Notes: a model not told the origin generated them from the letters alone. Shown: positions 6,653-14,407, numbered from the stretch's first letter. The stretch is DNA of 34,940 bases from Dolichospermum sp. LEGE 00240 (GCF_015207875.1 NZ_JADEVZ010000054.1:1-34940), one strand, 5' to 3'. Translations and numbers: made by a program.

Positions 6653-7077
6653 TGCACTATCAGGTAATTGTTGACACAGGGATTTTACTGACTTTAATTG
6701 ACCGCAATGATGTCCACCATACTTGGGTAACAGAACAATTAAAGGAAATTGCTCCCCCATTACTAACTTGTGAAGCGGTGATTTCAGAAAGTTGGTTTTT
6801 ATTACAACGAGTAAAAAGGGGGCGAGAAATTTTGCCGCAATTGTTAGCTCAGAAACAGATCATTATTCAGTTTGATTTGGATGCGGAGTTGGTGACAGTA
6901 ATGACATTATTAAGTCGCTATCAATCAGTACCAGTTTCTTTAGCAGATGCGGAATTAGTCCGAATGTCGGAACTATACCCTAGTAGTCTGGTTTTTACTC
7001 TCGATAGCGATTTTCTCGTTTACAGAAAGAACCGCGATCGCCCAATTCCTTTGCTTATGCCTCTATTAGATACTTAA
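6652..7077 (+). CDS. PIN-domain ribonuclease toxin (VapC-like)
   Basis: This 141-residue protein has acidic positions D8 (VIVDTGILL), E46 (VISESWFLL), D99 (VSLADAELV) and D118 (FTLDSDFLVY), matching the PIN active site. Layout and length resemble the PIN toxin at 1837-2256 but the sequences are well diverged, so this is not a recent duplication. It starts at the ATG at 6652, overlapping the antitoxin stop codon by one base. It is presumably an RNase toxin neutralised by the upstream protein. Confidence 0.83.
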   Translation: MHYQVIVDTGILLTLIDRNDVHHTWVTEQLKEIAPPLLTCEAVISESWFLLQRVKRGREILPQLLAQKQIIIQFDLDAELVTVMTLLSRYQSVPVSLADAELVRMSELYPSSLVFTLDSDFLVYRKNRDRPIPLLMPLLDT

Positions 7078-7146
7078 ATATGATTCCAGATATTGTAAAG
7101 TGCGTTACTTAACTTGCTTTTTTGCTTTTAATTATGATTAATTTGT

Positions 7147-7184
7147 AATTATTATGCGCTAGGCTAACACATCCTACTGTTGCT
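7147..7184. repeat. Dispersed repeat with GCTAACACATCCT core, copy 2
   Basis: AATTATTATGCGCTAGGCTA followed by ACACATCCTACTGTTGCT. It is related to 5511-5553. The remainder of the 7078-7422 spacer holds only a doubtful small frame at 7240-7419. Confidence 0.55.
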
Positions 7185-7239
7185 ATTTTAAAAAAAATTT
7201 AGGGCGATCGCTTGCCCATCCAATTATTTTAAGGTCAGA

Positions 7240-7419
7240 ATGGAAAATGTAGAATTTAGATATGACATTGAACGGACAGAAGAAGACAAAATATCTGTAC
7301 CGTTTGAATCCGTTGAAATATTCATGCCACTAGCGAAAGCAGTGTGAGAATTTGAAAAACCGGTGAAGGATGGATTTAGCGAAAATGCTAGAGTGATGAT
7401 ATTGATGGGGCTAAGTTGA
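7240..7419 (+). pseudogene. Possible decayed small gene with an in-frame TGA
   Basis: Starting at ATG 7240 the frame gives 35 acidic, protein-like residues (MENVEFRYDIERTEED at the start), then TGA at 7345-7347, then a further 23 residues in the same frame (EFEKPVKDGFSENARV and on) up to TGA just before the next gene. The composition on both sides of the first TGA is similar, which fits a short gene interrupted by a nonsense mutation. I recognise no family. It could also be chance. Confidence 0.25.
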
Positions 7420-7422
7420 CCT

Positions 7423-8049
7423 ATGACCATTGCAACCGAAATACCAATACAACAGCAGTTACTCAGTTTTGGCGATTTTCTCGTCCGTTATGGTGACAGT
7501 AACCGCTACGAATTGATTGATGGAGAGGTGTTTGATTTGGAACCAACAGGCTACCATGAAGAAGTTTCAGCTTTTACCACCACAAAAATCTGCGCCCAAA
7601 TTGATGCCTTATGTTTGAATTGGTTTGTCCTTCAGCGAGGATTACTACGTCCTTCTAACTTGGGTATGACAGCATTTCGACCCGATGTTATGGTTATTGA
7701 TCGCAATGAACTTGCCAAAGAACTACTTTGGCATGACCAATCAATCATCACCCTGGGCAGTTCGATTAAATTTGTGATGGAAGTAGTTAGTAGCAACTGG
7801 CAAAACGACTATGCGCGTAAAGTCGAAGACTACGCAATTTTAGGTATTCCTGAATATTGGATTGCAGATTATGCGGGTTTAGGTGGGACTCGACATATTG
7901 GGAAACCGAAACAACCTACCCTTTCCATTTGTACGTTAGTCCAAGGAGAGTATGAAATTCAGCAGATTCGAGGAAATCAACCCATTACTTCGCTGACATT
8001 CCCAAATTTCAAACTGACAGCCGAACAAGTTTTAAAAGCTGGCAGATAA
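7423..8049 (+). CDS. Uma2 (DUF820) family PD-(D/E)xK nuclease-like protein
   Basis: This 208-residue protein has Uma2 positions E30 (RYELIDGEVF), D88 (FRPDVMVI), E120 (FVMEVVSSNW) and K133 (ARKVEDYAILGIPEYWIAD). It is the third Uma2 gene within 7.3 kb and again lies beside a PIN toxin-antitoxin pair. The sequence between the usual strands is slightly longer than in the two earlier copies (GLGGTRHIGKPKQPT insert), a recognised variant of the family. The function is unknown beyond a likely DNase fold. Confidence 0.85.
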   Translation: MTIATEIPIQQQLLSFGDFLVRYGDSNRYELIDGEVFDLEPTGYHEEVSAFTTTKICAQIDALCLNWFVLQRGLLRPSNLGMTAFRPDVMVIDRNELAKELLWHDQSIITLGSSIKFVMEVVSSNWQNDYARKVEDYAILGIPEYWIADYAGLGGTRHIGKPKQPTLSICTLVQGEYEIQQIRGNQPITSLTFPNFKLTAEQVLKAGR

Positions 8050-8146
8050 AGTGCTTTAAACCATGTTTACTTCGGATAAAATATTTACGGGGATTGCTAA
8101 GGCGATTTACTCCGCAACGCAAGCGATCGCTGTATAACAAAGCATT

Positions 8147-8314
8147 ACCTGAGTTTGGTGTTAGGAGTTTCTGCTTCGGAGACGCTACGCGAACGGAGTT
8201 TCTGCTTCGGAGACGCTACGCGAACAGAGTTATGATTTTTTCAACGAGATCATCAGGGTTTGAGACTCATATTTGGGGCAGTTTTCCAAAAATTATCTTA
8301 TGTCGAACTCAGGT
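8147..8314 (+). mobile_element. MITE family 2, copy 1 (168 bp, with internal tandem duplication)
   Basis: The ends are ACCTGAGTT (8147-8155) and AACTCAGGT (8306-8314). The inside carries the family landmarks: TTCGGAGACGCTACGCGAAC, GTTATGATTTTTTCAACGAG, and a right part ending TTATGTCGAACTCA. A 31-bp piece is present twice in perfect tandem (8164-8194 and 8195-8225). It is the most diverged of the four copies. It accounts for most of the gene-free stretch 8050-8377. Confidence 0.7.
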
Positions 8315-8377
8315 AGTACCGACTGTTTTTTCGATATCATCAAGAGAGTAAAATAATTGTTTTCGCATGGGTTAACG

Positions 8378-8539
8378 ATGAGAACTCCAAGCGATCCTAT
8401 GAAAGTAACACTTCTGGCTTATCGAGTTTTTCAGAAAATGCTGGAAAGTGGTCATCCTCCAGACAATTGGCATGACTTACTCAAAGATGCAAAAGGTGAA
8501 ACTAATCGTTTAGAGAAAGCCGTCAAAGCGGAAACTTAA
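8378..8539 (+). CDS. Small hypothetical protein
   Basis: This 53-residue frame from ATG 8378 (MRTPSDPMKVTLLAYRVFQK) looks protein-like: amphipathic helices, a HPPDNWHDLL segment and a charged C-terminus. I do not recognise the family. The frame extends upstream to a TTG at 8357, but the ATG is preferred. It follows a MITE, so it may be a fragment of a longer gene or a stand-alone small gene. It ends 241 bases before the Hsp70 gene. Confidence 0.45.
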   Translation: MRTPSDPMKVTLLAYRVFQKMLESGHPPDNWHDLLKDAKGETNRLEKAVKAET

Positions 8540-8780
8540 CTTTTGGCAGGCTGTCCCTAGGTACGCGATTCCGACGGAGTGCTTTGCGATCGCATTACAG
8601 CTTACCAACCAAGAATTATGAATTATTTGGTCAATATCTTGTAATATTATCCTTAATGGTGAAGCCGTCATGCTACCAAAATAAGGTATTTTGTAATTGC
8701 ATACAGTGTGAGCTTTTGCGATAGCAACGCTAAGTCAGCAGGCATCGCTCCAGGGGCAAAAAACTTTTAAATTTAGAATT

Positions 8781-10538
8781 ATGAAAGCAGTCGGTATTGA
8801 TTTAGGGACAACAAATTCCGAAGTAGCAATTGTCGAAAACGGACAGGTGCGGGTATTGCCAGGAGAAGATGGCGATCTAATTTTACCCTCCTGTGTAGGA
8901 TTTAGCGATACGGGTAAAGTGCTGGTGGGACGAGAAGCACTGCGTCAATATGCCGCGGCTCCCGAACGCACTGTGAAGTCAATTAAGCGCTGGATGGGAA
9001 CTGACCACAAAACCACCTTAGGGGATAAAGAATACTTACCTCATGAAGTTTCCGCGATTATTCTCCGCGCTCTCAAACAACGGGCTGAAAATGCTTTAGG
9101 AGAAACAATTACCCAAGCAGTAATTACAGTTCCCGCTTACTTTACAGATGCTCAACGCCAAGCAACCAAAACCGCTGGAGAGATTGCTGGTTTAGAGGTA
9201 CTGCAAATTATCAACGAACCAACAGCAGCAGCTTTAGCTTATGATTTGCGTTCCGAAGAGACAGAACGGGTTTTGGTTTATGACTTAGGAGGTGGTACTT
9301 TTGATGTGTCGGTAGTGGAAATTACAGGCGAAGTCACAGAAGTATTAGCAACTCATGGTAATAACCGCTTGGGTGGAGACGATTTTGATAGGTTGTTGCA
9401 ACTTTATTTAGTGGATCTATTTCGTAAACAGCATGGTGTGGATGTACCAGATGATGCTGTCACCCAAGCCCGTCTTTTACGAGCAGCCGAGCAGTTAAAA
9501 ATTGATTTGAGTTCCCATGCTTTTGCCACAATTCGTGAAGCCTTTTTAGGTACTAAAGGCAAAACCGCACTCCATCTAGAGACAGAAGTACCGCGAGCAG
9601 ATTTGGAAAAGTTGATTCGCCCTCTATTAACAGAAACCTTAGAGGCCATTGACCGCGCTCTCAGCGATGCAGACCTATTACCCGGTGATATTGACCGAAT
9701 TATCTTAGTTGGTGGTTCGACACGCATTCCTCTGGTTCAAGAAATGATTTCCGAACATCTGGGACAGACTCCCAGTGATGGTATTCAACCAGACCTTTGT
9801 GTGGCCTTGGGAGCAGCTTTACAAGCTGGGGTGTTGGTAGGTGAATCTGTAGATGCCATTCTTGTAGATGTAATTCCCCATTCCTTGGGTATTGCTGCGG
9901 CTGTGTCTACTCCAATGGGAATTATGCCCGGTTATTTCAGTGTGATTATTCCCCGCAATAGCGTTGTTCCCGTTTCTCGCTCTCAGGTTTATTACACCGT
10001 GTCTGATGAACAAGAAGCGGTAGAAATTGAAGTTTTTCAGGGAGAAAATGCGATCGCTGAAGAAAATGTGCCTTTAGGTGATTTTAGAGTCGAGAACTTA
10101 CCACCCAAACCAGCAGGGGGTATTCAAGTTGAGGTTCACTTTGACTTTGACGTGAATGGCATTCTCACTGTCACTACTACTGAAAAAGGCAAAGGGCAAC
10201 AGGGAACGCTAGTAGTCAATAATGCAGGGATTGAGAAGCTTTCTAGCCATGAATTGAAGCAAGCAAGGGCAGATTTAGATGCCTTGTTTGAAGTTGATGA
10301 AACTATCGAAATCTCCACAGAAGAAACAATCTCAGTAGTAGAAATAGCTCCAGAATTAGCAGCACTTTTAGACCACGCTCAACAAACACTGCCCACACTA
10401 GATTCTGAACAAGCAGAGGAATTACAAGACTTATTAGCCCAGATTGAAAATGCCAGTGCTAACAAGAGTCCAGAATTATCCCAGTTACAAGAAGAACTCT
10501 CAGATTTTCTTTACTACGCTAGTACGAATGATGAATAG
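8781..10538 (+). CDS. Short Hsp70 (DnaK-like) chaperone
   Basis: This 585-residue protein has a complete Hsp70 nucleotide-binding domain: IDLGTTNS (6-13), VITVPAYF (114-121), INEPTAAALAY (144-154), DLGGGTFD (168-175) and VGGSTRIP (310-317). It is followed by a substrate-binding beta domain entered through DVIPHSLGI. The C-terminal helical lid is short and acidic, and there is no EEVD-like tail, so the protein is about 50 residues shorter than a standard DnaK. This marks one of the extra Hsp70 paralogues common in cyanobacteria. The next gene, 19 bases downstream, encodes a zinc-ribbon/TPR protein that may be a partner or client adaptor. No J-protein or GrpE gene is nearby. Confidence 0.9.
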   Translation: MKAVGIDLGTTNSEVAIVENGQVRVLPGEDGDLILPSCVGFSDTGKVLVGREALRQYAAAPERTVKSIKRWMGTDHKTTLGDKEYLPHEVSAIILRALKQRAENALGETITQAVITVPAYFTDAQRQATKTAGEIAGLEVLQIINEPTAAALAYDLRSEETERVLVYDLGGGTFDVSVVEITGEVTEVLATHGNNRLGGDDFDRLLQLYLVDLFRKQHGVDVPDDAVTQARLLRAAEQLKIDLSSHAFATIREAFLGTKGKTALHLETEVPRADLEKLIRPLLTETLEAIDRALSDADLLPGDIDRIILVGGSTRIPLVQEMISEHLGQTPSDGIQPDLCVALGAALQAGVLVGESVDAILVDVIPHSLGIAAAVSTPMGIMPGYFSVIIPRNSVVPVSRSQVYYTVSDEQEAVEIEVFQGENAIAEENVPLGDFRVENLPPKPAGGIQVEVHFDFDVNGILTVTTTEKGKGQQGTLVVNNAGIEKLSSHELKQARADLDALFEVDETIEISTEETISVVEIAPELAALLDHAQQTLPTLDSEQAEELQDLLAQIENASANKSPELSQLQEELSDFLYYASTNDE

Positions 10539-10557
10539 GAAATAGAGAGTAGTAATT

Positions 10558-10956
10558 ATGAAATGTCCTGTTTGTGGAGCAATTTATCGTCCGACAAGGG
10601 CAGTAGGGACGCAAGGGGGAGAAACTGACAGCCAGACTTCTCCATTGCCTCCCCACTCTCCAACTTGTAGACGCTGCAAAGCCGATTTATCCGACTTGAT
10701 CACTTTGCATGATCAAGCTATTTGGTATCACAGACAAGCCCTGGATTTGTTGTCAAAAGAACGTTATTCAGAAGCAGCAATGCACAACAATCAAGCTTTA
10801 GCTTTGTATTATAGTCATGCAGACTTTCATGCCTTAGCGGGGAAATTATCGGCATTGCAGGGAGAATGGAGAGAAGCGATCGCATCTTGGCAACAAGCAC
10901 TCAAATTTGACCCAAAAAAATGCGATAGCGAAGCGCGACCTAGGAATCCCTTGTGA
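10558..10956 (+). CDS. Zinc-ribbon and TPR-like protein, C-terminus replaced by a repeat
   Basis: The protein begins MKCPVCGAIYRPT and has a second CxxC at CRRCKADLSDL, forming a four-cysteine zinc ribbon over about 45 residues. Then follow two TPR-like helical hairpins (WYHRQALDLLSKERYSEA and GEWREAIASWQQALKFDP). After FDPKK the last 11 residues are encoded by a dispersed hairpin repeat (10922-10950), so the natural C-terminus has been lost or altered. It is 19 bases behind the Hsp70 gene and probably co-transcribed with it. A chaperone-adaptor role is a guess from the pairing. Confidence 0.7.
   Translation: MKCPVCGAIYRPTRAVGTQGGETDSQTSPLPPHSPTCRRCKADLSDLITLHDQAIWYHRQALDLLSKERYSEAAMHNNQALALYYSHADFHALAGKLSALQGEWREAIASWQQALKFDPKKCDSEARPRNPL
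10922..10950 (-). repeat. Small dispersed repeat, short form, inside a coding end
   Basis: GCGATAGCGAAGCGCGACCT followed by AGGAATCCC is the reverse complement of 1473-1501 apart from the last bases. It supplies the final codons and the approach to the stop of the zinc-ribbon/TPR gene. Confidence 0.7.
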
Positions 10957-11126
10957 TTGTCTATGATCAAGCTAAATTTAATTATCTGATTCAAACACTT
11001 CAACTTTTTAGTGTCTACTGTTAAAATTAAACCAATATGATTAGGTCAACAGAAAAAATTAAGGGTATGTGAAGAAAGGTAAAATCGCTCAAAACTTCTT
11101 CACTCTTGCATGAGTGCCTATTGCCT

Positions 11127-11163
11127 CTTGCCATAACGACAATTTTTAACGCCAACCTACTTA
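11127..11163 (+). repeat. 37-bp dispersed repeat just upstream of a gene, copy 1
   Basis: CTTGCCATAACGACAATTTT followed by TAACGCCAACCTACTTA. The same sequence with about three changes is at 25550-25586. Each copy ends 15-30 bases before the start codon of a plus-strand gene. Confidence 0.6.
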
Positions 11164-11178
11164 CATCCTGGAGTTACT

Positions 11179-12108
11179 ATGGAAACCACTCAAGCAGTGA
11201 TTAATCCCACTACTCCCCCAAGTCAAGACATTCACACCAATAAATTCACATTACCAGATCATACGCAACTACCAGATTCAGACGGAACTTTCGTGAAAAA
11301 TTTCCAGGAGCATCCACAAAGTATAGTTTTAACCAGTTCCATTGAGCCAGTATTACAGAAACTACATCCAGATGGAAACTACTGTATTGGTCAAGATAGC
11401 GGTATTTATTGGCGTTTAACTGAACCACCTGAAAAAGGTGCAGAAGCTCCTGATTGGTTTTATGTGCCTAATGTACCACCATTTCTCAATGGAGAATATC
11501 GTCGTTCCTATGTATTATGGAAAGAGTTTGTCGCACCATTAATTGCCATTGAGTTTGTTTCGGGAAATGGTTCAGAAGAAAGAGACGCAACTCCTCCGAG
11601 TGAAACAGAAAAAGCTGGTAAATTCTGGGTTTATGAACAAGCAATTCATATTCCTTTTTATGCAATTTTTGAAGCGAGAAAAGCATTACTGGAAGTTTAT
11701 CGCTTAGTTGATGGGCGTTATGAAAAGATGCAACCAAACGAGCGTAATCATTTTCCAATTTATCCTATGGGTGTGGAATTAGGTTTAATAGAAAATGATG
11801 GTTTACCGTGGGTTCGTTGGTGGGATGATGTGGGAAATTTGCTATTAACTGGTGATGAAAGGGCTATTGTTGAAAGACAAGCTCGTTTACAAGCAGAAGA
11901 CGCAAGACAACAAGCAACTTTAGCCCAACAACAAGCAGAGGAAATTGCCCAACAAGCAACTTTAGCCCAACAACAAGCAGAGGAAATGGCCCAACAAGCA
12001 ACTTTAGCCCAACAACAAGCAGAGGAAATGGCTGAACAAGAACGACAACAAAAGGAGAAATTAGCAACTTACTTAAGATCATTAGGTATCAATCCTGATG
12101 ATATTTGA
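11179..12108 (+). CDS. Uma2 family nuclease-like protein with tandem coiled-coil tail
   Basis: This 309-residue protein is the long Uma2 type. D92 (APDWFYVPN), E125 (LIAIEFVSGNG) and K148 (EKAGKFWVYEQ) form the PD-(D/E)xK core within the first 220 residues. From about residue 235 to 290 follows a glutamine/alanine/glutamate-rich coiled coil containing three 14-residue repeats of the AQQATLAQQQAEEM type, ending in the YLRSLGINPDDI motif typical of this subgroup. The start is supported by GGAG five bases before the ATG. Such tails probably make the protein oligomerise. Its partner and target are unknown. Confidence 0.83.
   Translation: METTQAVINPTTPPSQDIHTNKFTLPDHTQLPDSDGTFVKNFQEHPQSIVLTSSIEPVLQKLHPDGNYCIGQDSGIYWRLTEPPEKGAEAPDWFYVPNVPPFLNGEYRRSYVLWKEFVAPLIAIEFVSGNGSEERDATPPSETEKAGKFWVYEQAIHIPFYAIFEARKALLEVYRLVDGRYEKMQPNERNHFPIYPMGVELGLIENDGLPWVRWWDDVGNLLLTGDERAIVERQARLQAEDARQQATLAQQQAEEIAQQATLAQQQAEEMAQQATLAQQQAEEMAEQERQQKEKLATYLRSLGINPDDI
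11911..12036 (+). repeat. Three 42-bp tandem repeats within the Uma2 coiled-coil
   Basis: The units at 11911-11952, 11953-11994 and 11995-12036 each start CAAGCAACTTTAGCCCAACA and differ at only a few bases near their ends. The 42-base period keeps the reading frame and adds two heptads per unit. Such identity at the DNA level points to recent slippage or unequal exchange, so copy number may vary between strains. Confidence 0.9.
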
Positions 12109-12190
12109 ACTGTAGGTGTGTGATTTCTGCACTTATTGTGGACATCACATCCCACATTCAAAAAACCCAGGTGTGTAGGAGTCTTAAAGA

Positions 12191-12679
12191 ATGGTACAAA
12201 CTGCGGCTAGAACGGCGATCGCCCTTGGTAGTAACATAGGTAACTCCCTAGCCATTTTTACAGCAGCTTTAGAAACCTTAGCCCAAACATCAGGCATAAC
12301 CATACAAGCCCAATCTCGTTGGTATCGTACCAAAGCCATAGGCCCAACTCAACCAGACTACTTAAATGGTTGCGCGATATTATCAGTGCAGATTTCACCA
12401 CAAGCCTTATTAGCCCAATTACTCACCATTGAACAAAAATTTGGGCGTGTACGTCAGCAACACTGGGGGCCACGTACTTTAGATTTAGACTTGTTATTAT
12501 ATGATGACTTAATTTTACAGCAGCCAAATCTACAAATTCCCCATCCTCGCATGGCTGAACGAGCCTTTGTTTTAGTCCCTCTAGCAGAAATTGCTCCAGA
12601 TTGGATAGACCCTATATCTCAACGAGTAATTCAAGATTTACTACTAGAGATCAACACAAATGATGTACATTTATTGTAG
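12191..12679 (+). CDS. folK: 2-amino-4-hydroxy-6-hydroxymethyldihydropteridine diphosphokinase
   Basis: This 162-residue protein is an HPPK, which moves pyrophosphate from ATP to 6-hydroxymethyl-dihydropterin in folate synthesis. Visible motifs are IALGSNIGN at the N-terminus, SRWYRTKAIGPTQPDYLNG, the signature HWGPRTLDLDLLLY with the two metal-binding aspartates, and IPHPRMAERAFVLVPLAEI. A good ribosome binding site (AGGAG, nine bases upstream) supports the ATG at 12191. The Nudix gene follows closely in the same direction. The length is typical for the family. Confidence 0.95.
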   Translation: MVQTAARTAIALGSNIGNSLAIFTAALETLAQTSGITIQAQSRWYRTKAIGPTQPDYLNGCAILSVQISPQALLAQLLTIEQKFGRVRQQHWGPRTLDLDLLLYDDLILQQPNLQIPHPRMAERAFVLVPLAEIAPDWIDPISQRVIQDLLLEINTNDVHLL

Positions 12680-12777
12680 TGGGTGGAAAAATTACCATTT
12701 TTACAATCCAAAAAGAACTGATAACAACAGAAAACCCCCGTATAAGTTCTCTGTATTCACAGACGGTAGAATTTACT

Positions 12778-13326
12778 ATGCCATTAGGTAGAGAATTACC
12801 ACAGTTGCTCAAGCAACGCTTGTTTTATAAAGGACGCAAGTTCAACTTTGAAGTTAACCGCTTGCGTTTACCCAACAAAGCCGAAGGGGAATGGGAATGT
12901 ATTCGTCATCCCGGTGGCGCTCTGGTTATACCCATAACCGCAGACGGCAAACTTGTACTTGTGCGTCAATATCGGTTTGCAGTGCAGGGAAGATTATTGG
13001 AATTTCCGGCGGGAACTTTAGAACCCAATGAAGATCCTTTAGAAACAGTCAAACGGGAAATTGCAGAAGAAACTGGCTATCATGGTCGCCGGTGGGATAA
13101 ATTAGGAGAATTTTTCCTTGCTCCCGGTTATTCTGATGAAATTATCTATGCTTTTATTGCCAGAGATTTAGAAAAGCTAGAAACACCACCAGCACAAGAC
13201 GAAGATGAAGATATCGAAATAGTATTACTAACTCCTGAAGAATTGGAAAAAGCCATTTTGGTAGGAGAACCTGTAGATGCTAAATCCATTGCTAGTTTTT
13301 TCCTGCTGCGTTCATTTTTAAAATAG
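12778..13326 (+). CDS. Nudix hydrolase, ADP-ribose pyrophosphatase-like
   Basis: This 182-residue protein begins MPLGRELPQLLKQRLFYKGR. The Nudix box is complete (G-TLEPN-E-DPLETVK-REIAEETGY). A VRQYRFAVQGRLLEFPAGTL segment precedes it and LAPGYSDEIIYAFIA follows, both typical of ADP-ribose pyrophosphatases. The open frame extends to 12679, but that part does not resemble the family, so the ATG at 12778 is chosen. The gene lies about 100 bases after folK. Its stop codon runs straight into tandem heptamer repeats. The substrate is likely ADP-ribose or a related nucleotide sugar, cleaved with Mg2+. Confidence 0.9.
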   Translation: MPLGRELPQLLKQRLFYKGRKFNFEVNRLRLPNKAEGEWECIRHPGGALVIPITADGKLVLVRQYRFAVQGRLLEFPAGTLEPNEDPLETVKREIAEETGYHGRRWDKLGEFFLAPGYSDEIIYAFIARDLEKLETPPAQDEDEDIEIVLLTPEELEKAILVGEPVDAKSIASFFLLRSFLK

Positions 13327-13401
13327 GTCATTGGTCATTGGTCATTGGTCATTGGTCATTGGTAAATAATTGACTGACTCCTGACTCCTGACTCCTGACT
13401 C
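13326..13401. repeat. Two short tandem heptamer arrays
   Basis: GGTCATT occurs five times in a row at 13326-13360 (starting at the last base of the Nudix stop codon). CTGACTC then occurs four times at 13374-13401. Another set of CTTTTGA/TTTTGACT units is near 13484-13506. Arrays of this type are a known trait of heterocyst-forming cyanobacteria. Confidence 0.9.
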
Positions 13402-13518
13402 CTTGATTCCTGCTATAACTAGTACAAAACGGCGTAAATAAACCAACCATTCTAAGTCCTCCAAAACCCTATAATGTCTTCATTTTGACTTTTGACTTTT
13501 GACTTCCGCCTTGCGGTA

Positions 13519-14298
13519 CTAGCGGGAATAACTGGTTGCATAATCGCGGGTACGATAATCTGTAGCTTGAGCTAAGACTTTTTTCGTTGATGCAAACTCT
13601 CGTAATTGTCCCACATGATTTTTACTGTATTGAAATAAAGCCGTGAAATCAGCCAAACGAGAGACTTGTTGGATGTTTTGAGAGATAAAGATAATTGTCA
13701 ATTCAGAACGCAAACACTCAATGAGTTCTTCAATTTTTGTGGTACTGATGGGATCAAGTCCACAACAAAGCTCATCCATGAGAATAACTTGGGGTTTTAC
13801 AGCTAAAGCGCGAGCAATACACAGTCGTTGCTGTTGACCACAAGATAGTTCTAAAGCCGGCTTATAGAGCTTGTTTTTGACCTCTTCCCAAATATCCGCA
13901 GATTTAAGAGCTAACTCCACAACTTCATCTAATTCTGGTTTTGGTCGCCAACCAACTAATTTAATCCCGTAAGCAACGTTATCATAGATACTCATGGGAA
14001 AAAGATTAGGTTGGGAATAAATTGTACTAATTTGACGACGGAGACGATTGAGATTAATCCGTCTCTCATAAATATTTTGCCCAAAAAACTCTACTTTCCC
14101 TTCTGTGTGGACTTCTCCCTCCAAATCGCTCATGCGGTTGAGAGACTTTAAAAAAGTAGACTTCCCACAGCCACTAGGTCCCATAATAGCAATAATCTTA
14201 TTTTGGGGAATATCCATTGACAGACTTTCCAGGATTTTTTGCTTGCTGTAGTAAAAACTAAAGTTTTTCACACTAATTGCCGGAATTATTTTACTCAT
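13519..14298 (-). CDS. PstB-like phosphate ABC transporter ATPase with altered active site
   Basis: This 259-residue ABC ATPase closely follows PstB: Walker A GPSGCGKST (40-48), FLKSLNRMSD, Q-loop Q96, LSCGQQQRLCIARALA, VILMDELCCGLDPISTTKIE and an IQQVSRLADF tail. Several key positions differ from normal PstB. The residue after the Walker B DE is Leu177 instead of Pro, LSGGQ has become LSCGQ, and the switch histidine is Gln207 (SQNIQQ instead of THNMQQ). No pstS, pstC or pstA is adjacent. It may be a weak or regulatory paralogue, or it may be decaying. I chose the internal ATG over the upstream TTG at 14307. Confidence 0.82.
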   Translation of the reverse strand: MSKIIPAISVKNFSFYYSKQKILESLSMDIPQNKIIAIMGPSGCGKSTFLKSLNRMSDLEGEVHTEGKVEFFGQNIYERRINLNRLRRQISTIYSQPNLFPMSIYDNVAYGIKLVGWRPKPELDEVVELALKSADIWEEVKNKLYKPALELSCGQQQRLCIARALAVKPQVILMDELCCGLDPISTTKIEELIECLRSELTIIFISQNIQQVSRLADFTALFQYSKNHVGQLREFASTKKVLAQATDYRTRDYATSYSR

Positions 14299-14407
14299 AT
14301 TAATCAAGAAAGGAGTCAGTAGTCAGGAGGAATAAGGCAGAATAACAGGAAGAAGAAGAAATAAATAAAAAGTCAGTGAATCAGAATACTTGAAAAGCTT
14401 GATATTA

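Noticed and set aside
8094-8351. 85-codon open frame
   Set aside because: It lies almost wholly in MITE family 2 copy 1 and its sequence comes from the repeat. Similar frames at 25365-25559 and 30871-31053 have the same cause.
11911-12036. Tandem 42-bp units considered as a CRISPR-like array
   Set aside because: The units are contiguous with no spacers and lie in frame in a coding region. No CRISPR array or cas gene was seen; the RecB-like nuclease at 26522 is of the TM0106 type, not a stand-alone Cas4.
11864-12082. Minus-strand frame with LLVVGLKLLVG repeats
   Set aside because: It is the antisense reading of the Uma2 42-bp coiled-coil repeats, so its periodicity is a by-product.
12679-12777. 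33-residue N-terminal extension of the Nudix protein from a GTG
   Set aside because: The extension does not resemble the family and overlaps the folK stop; the ATG at 12778 gives a normal start.
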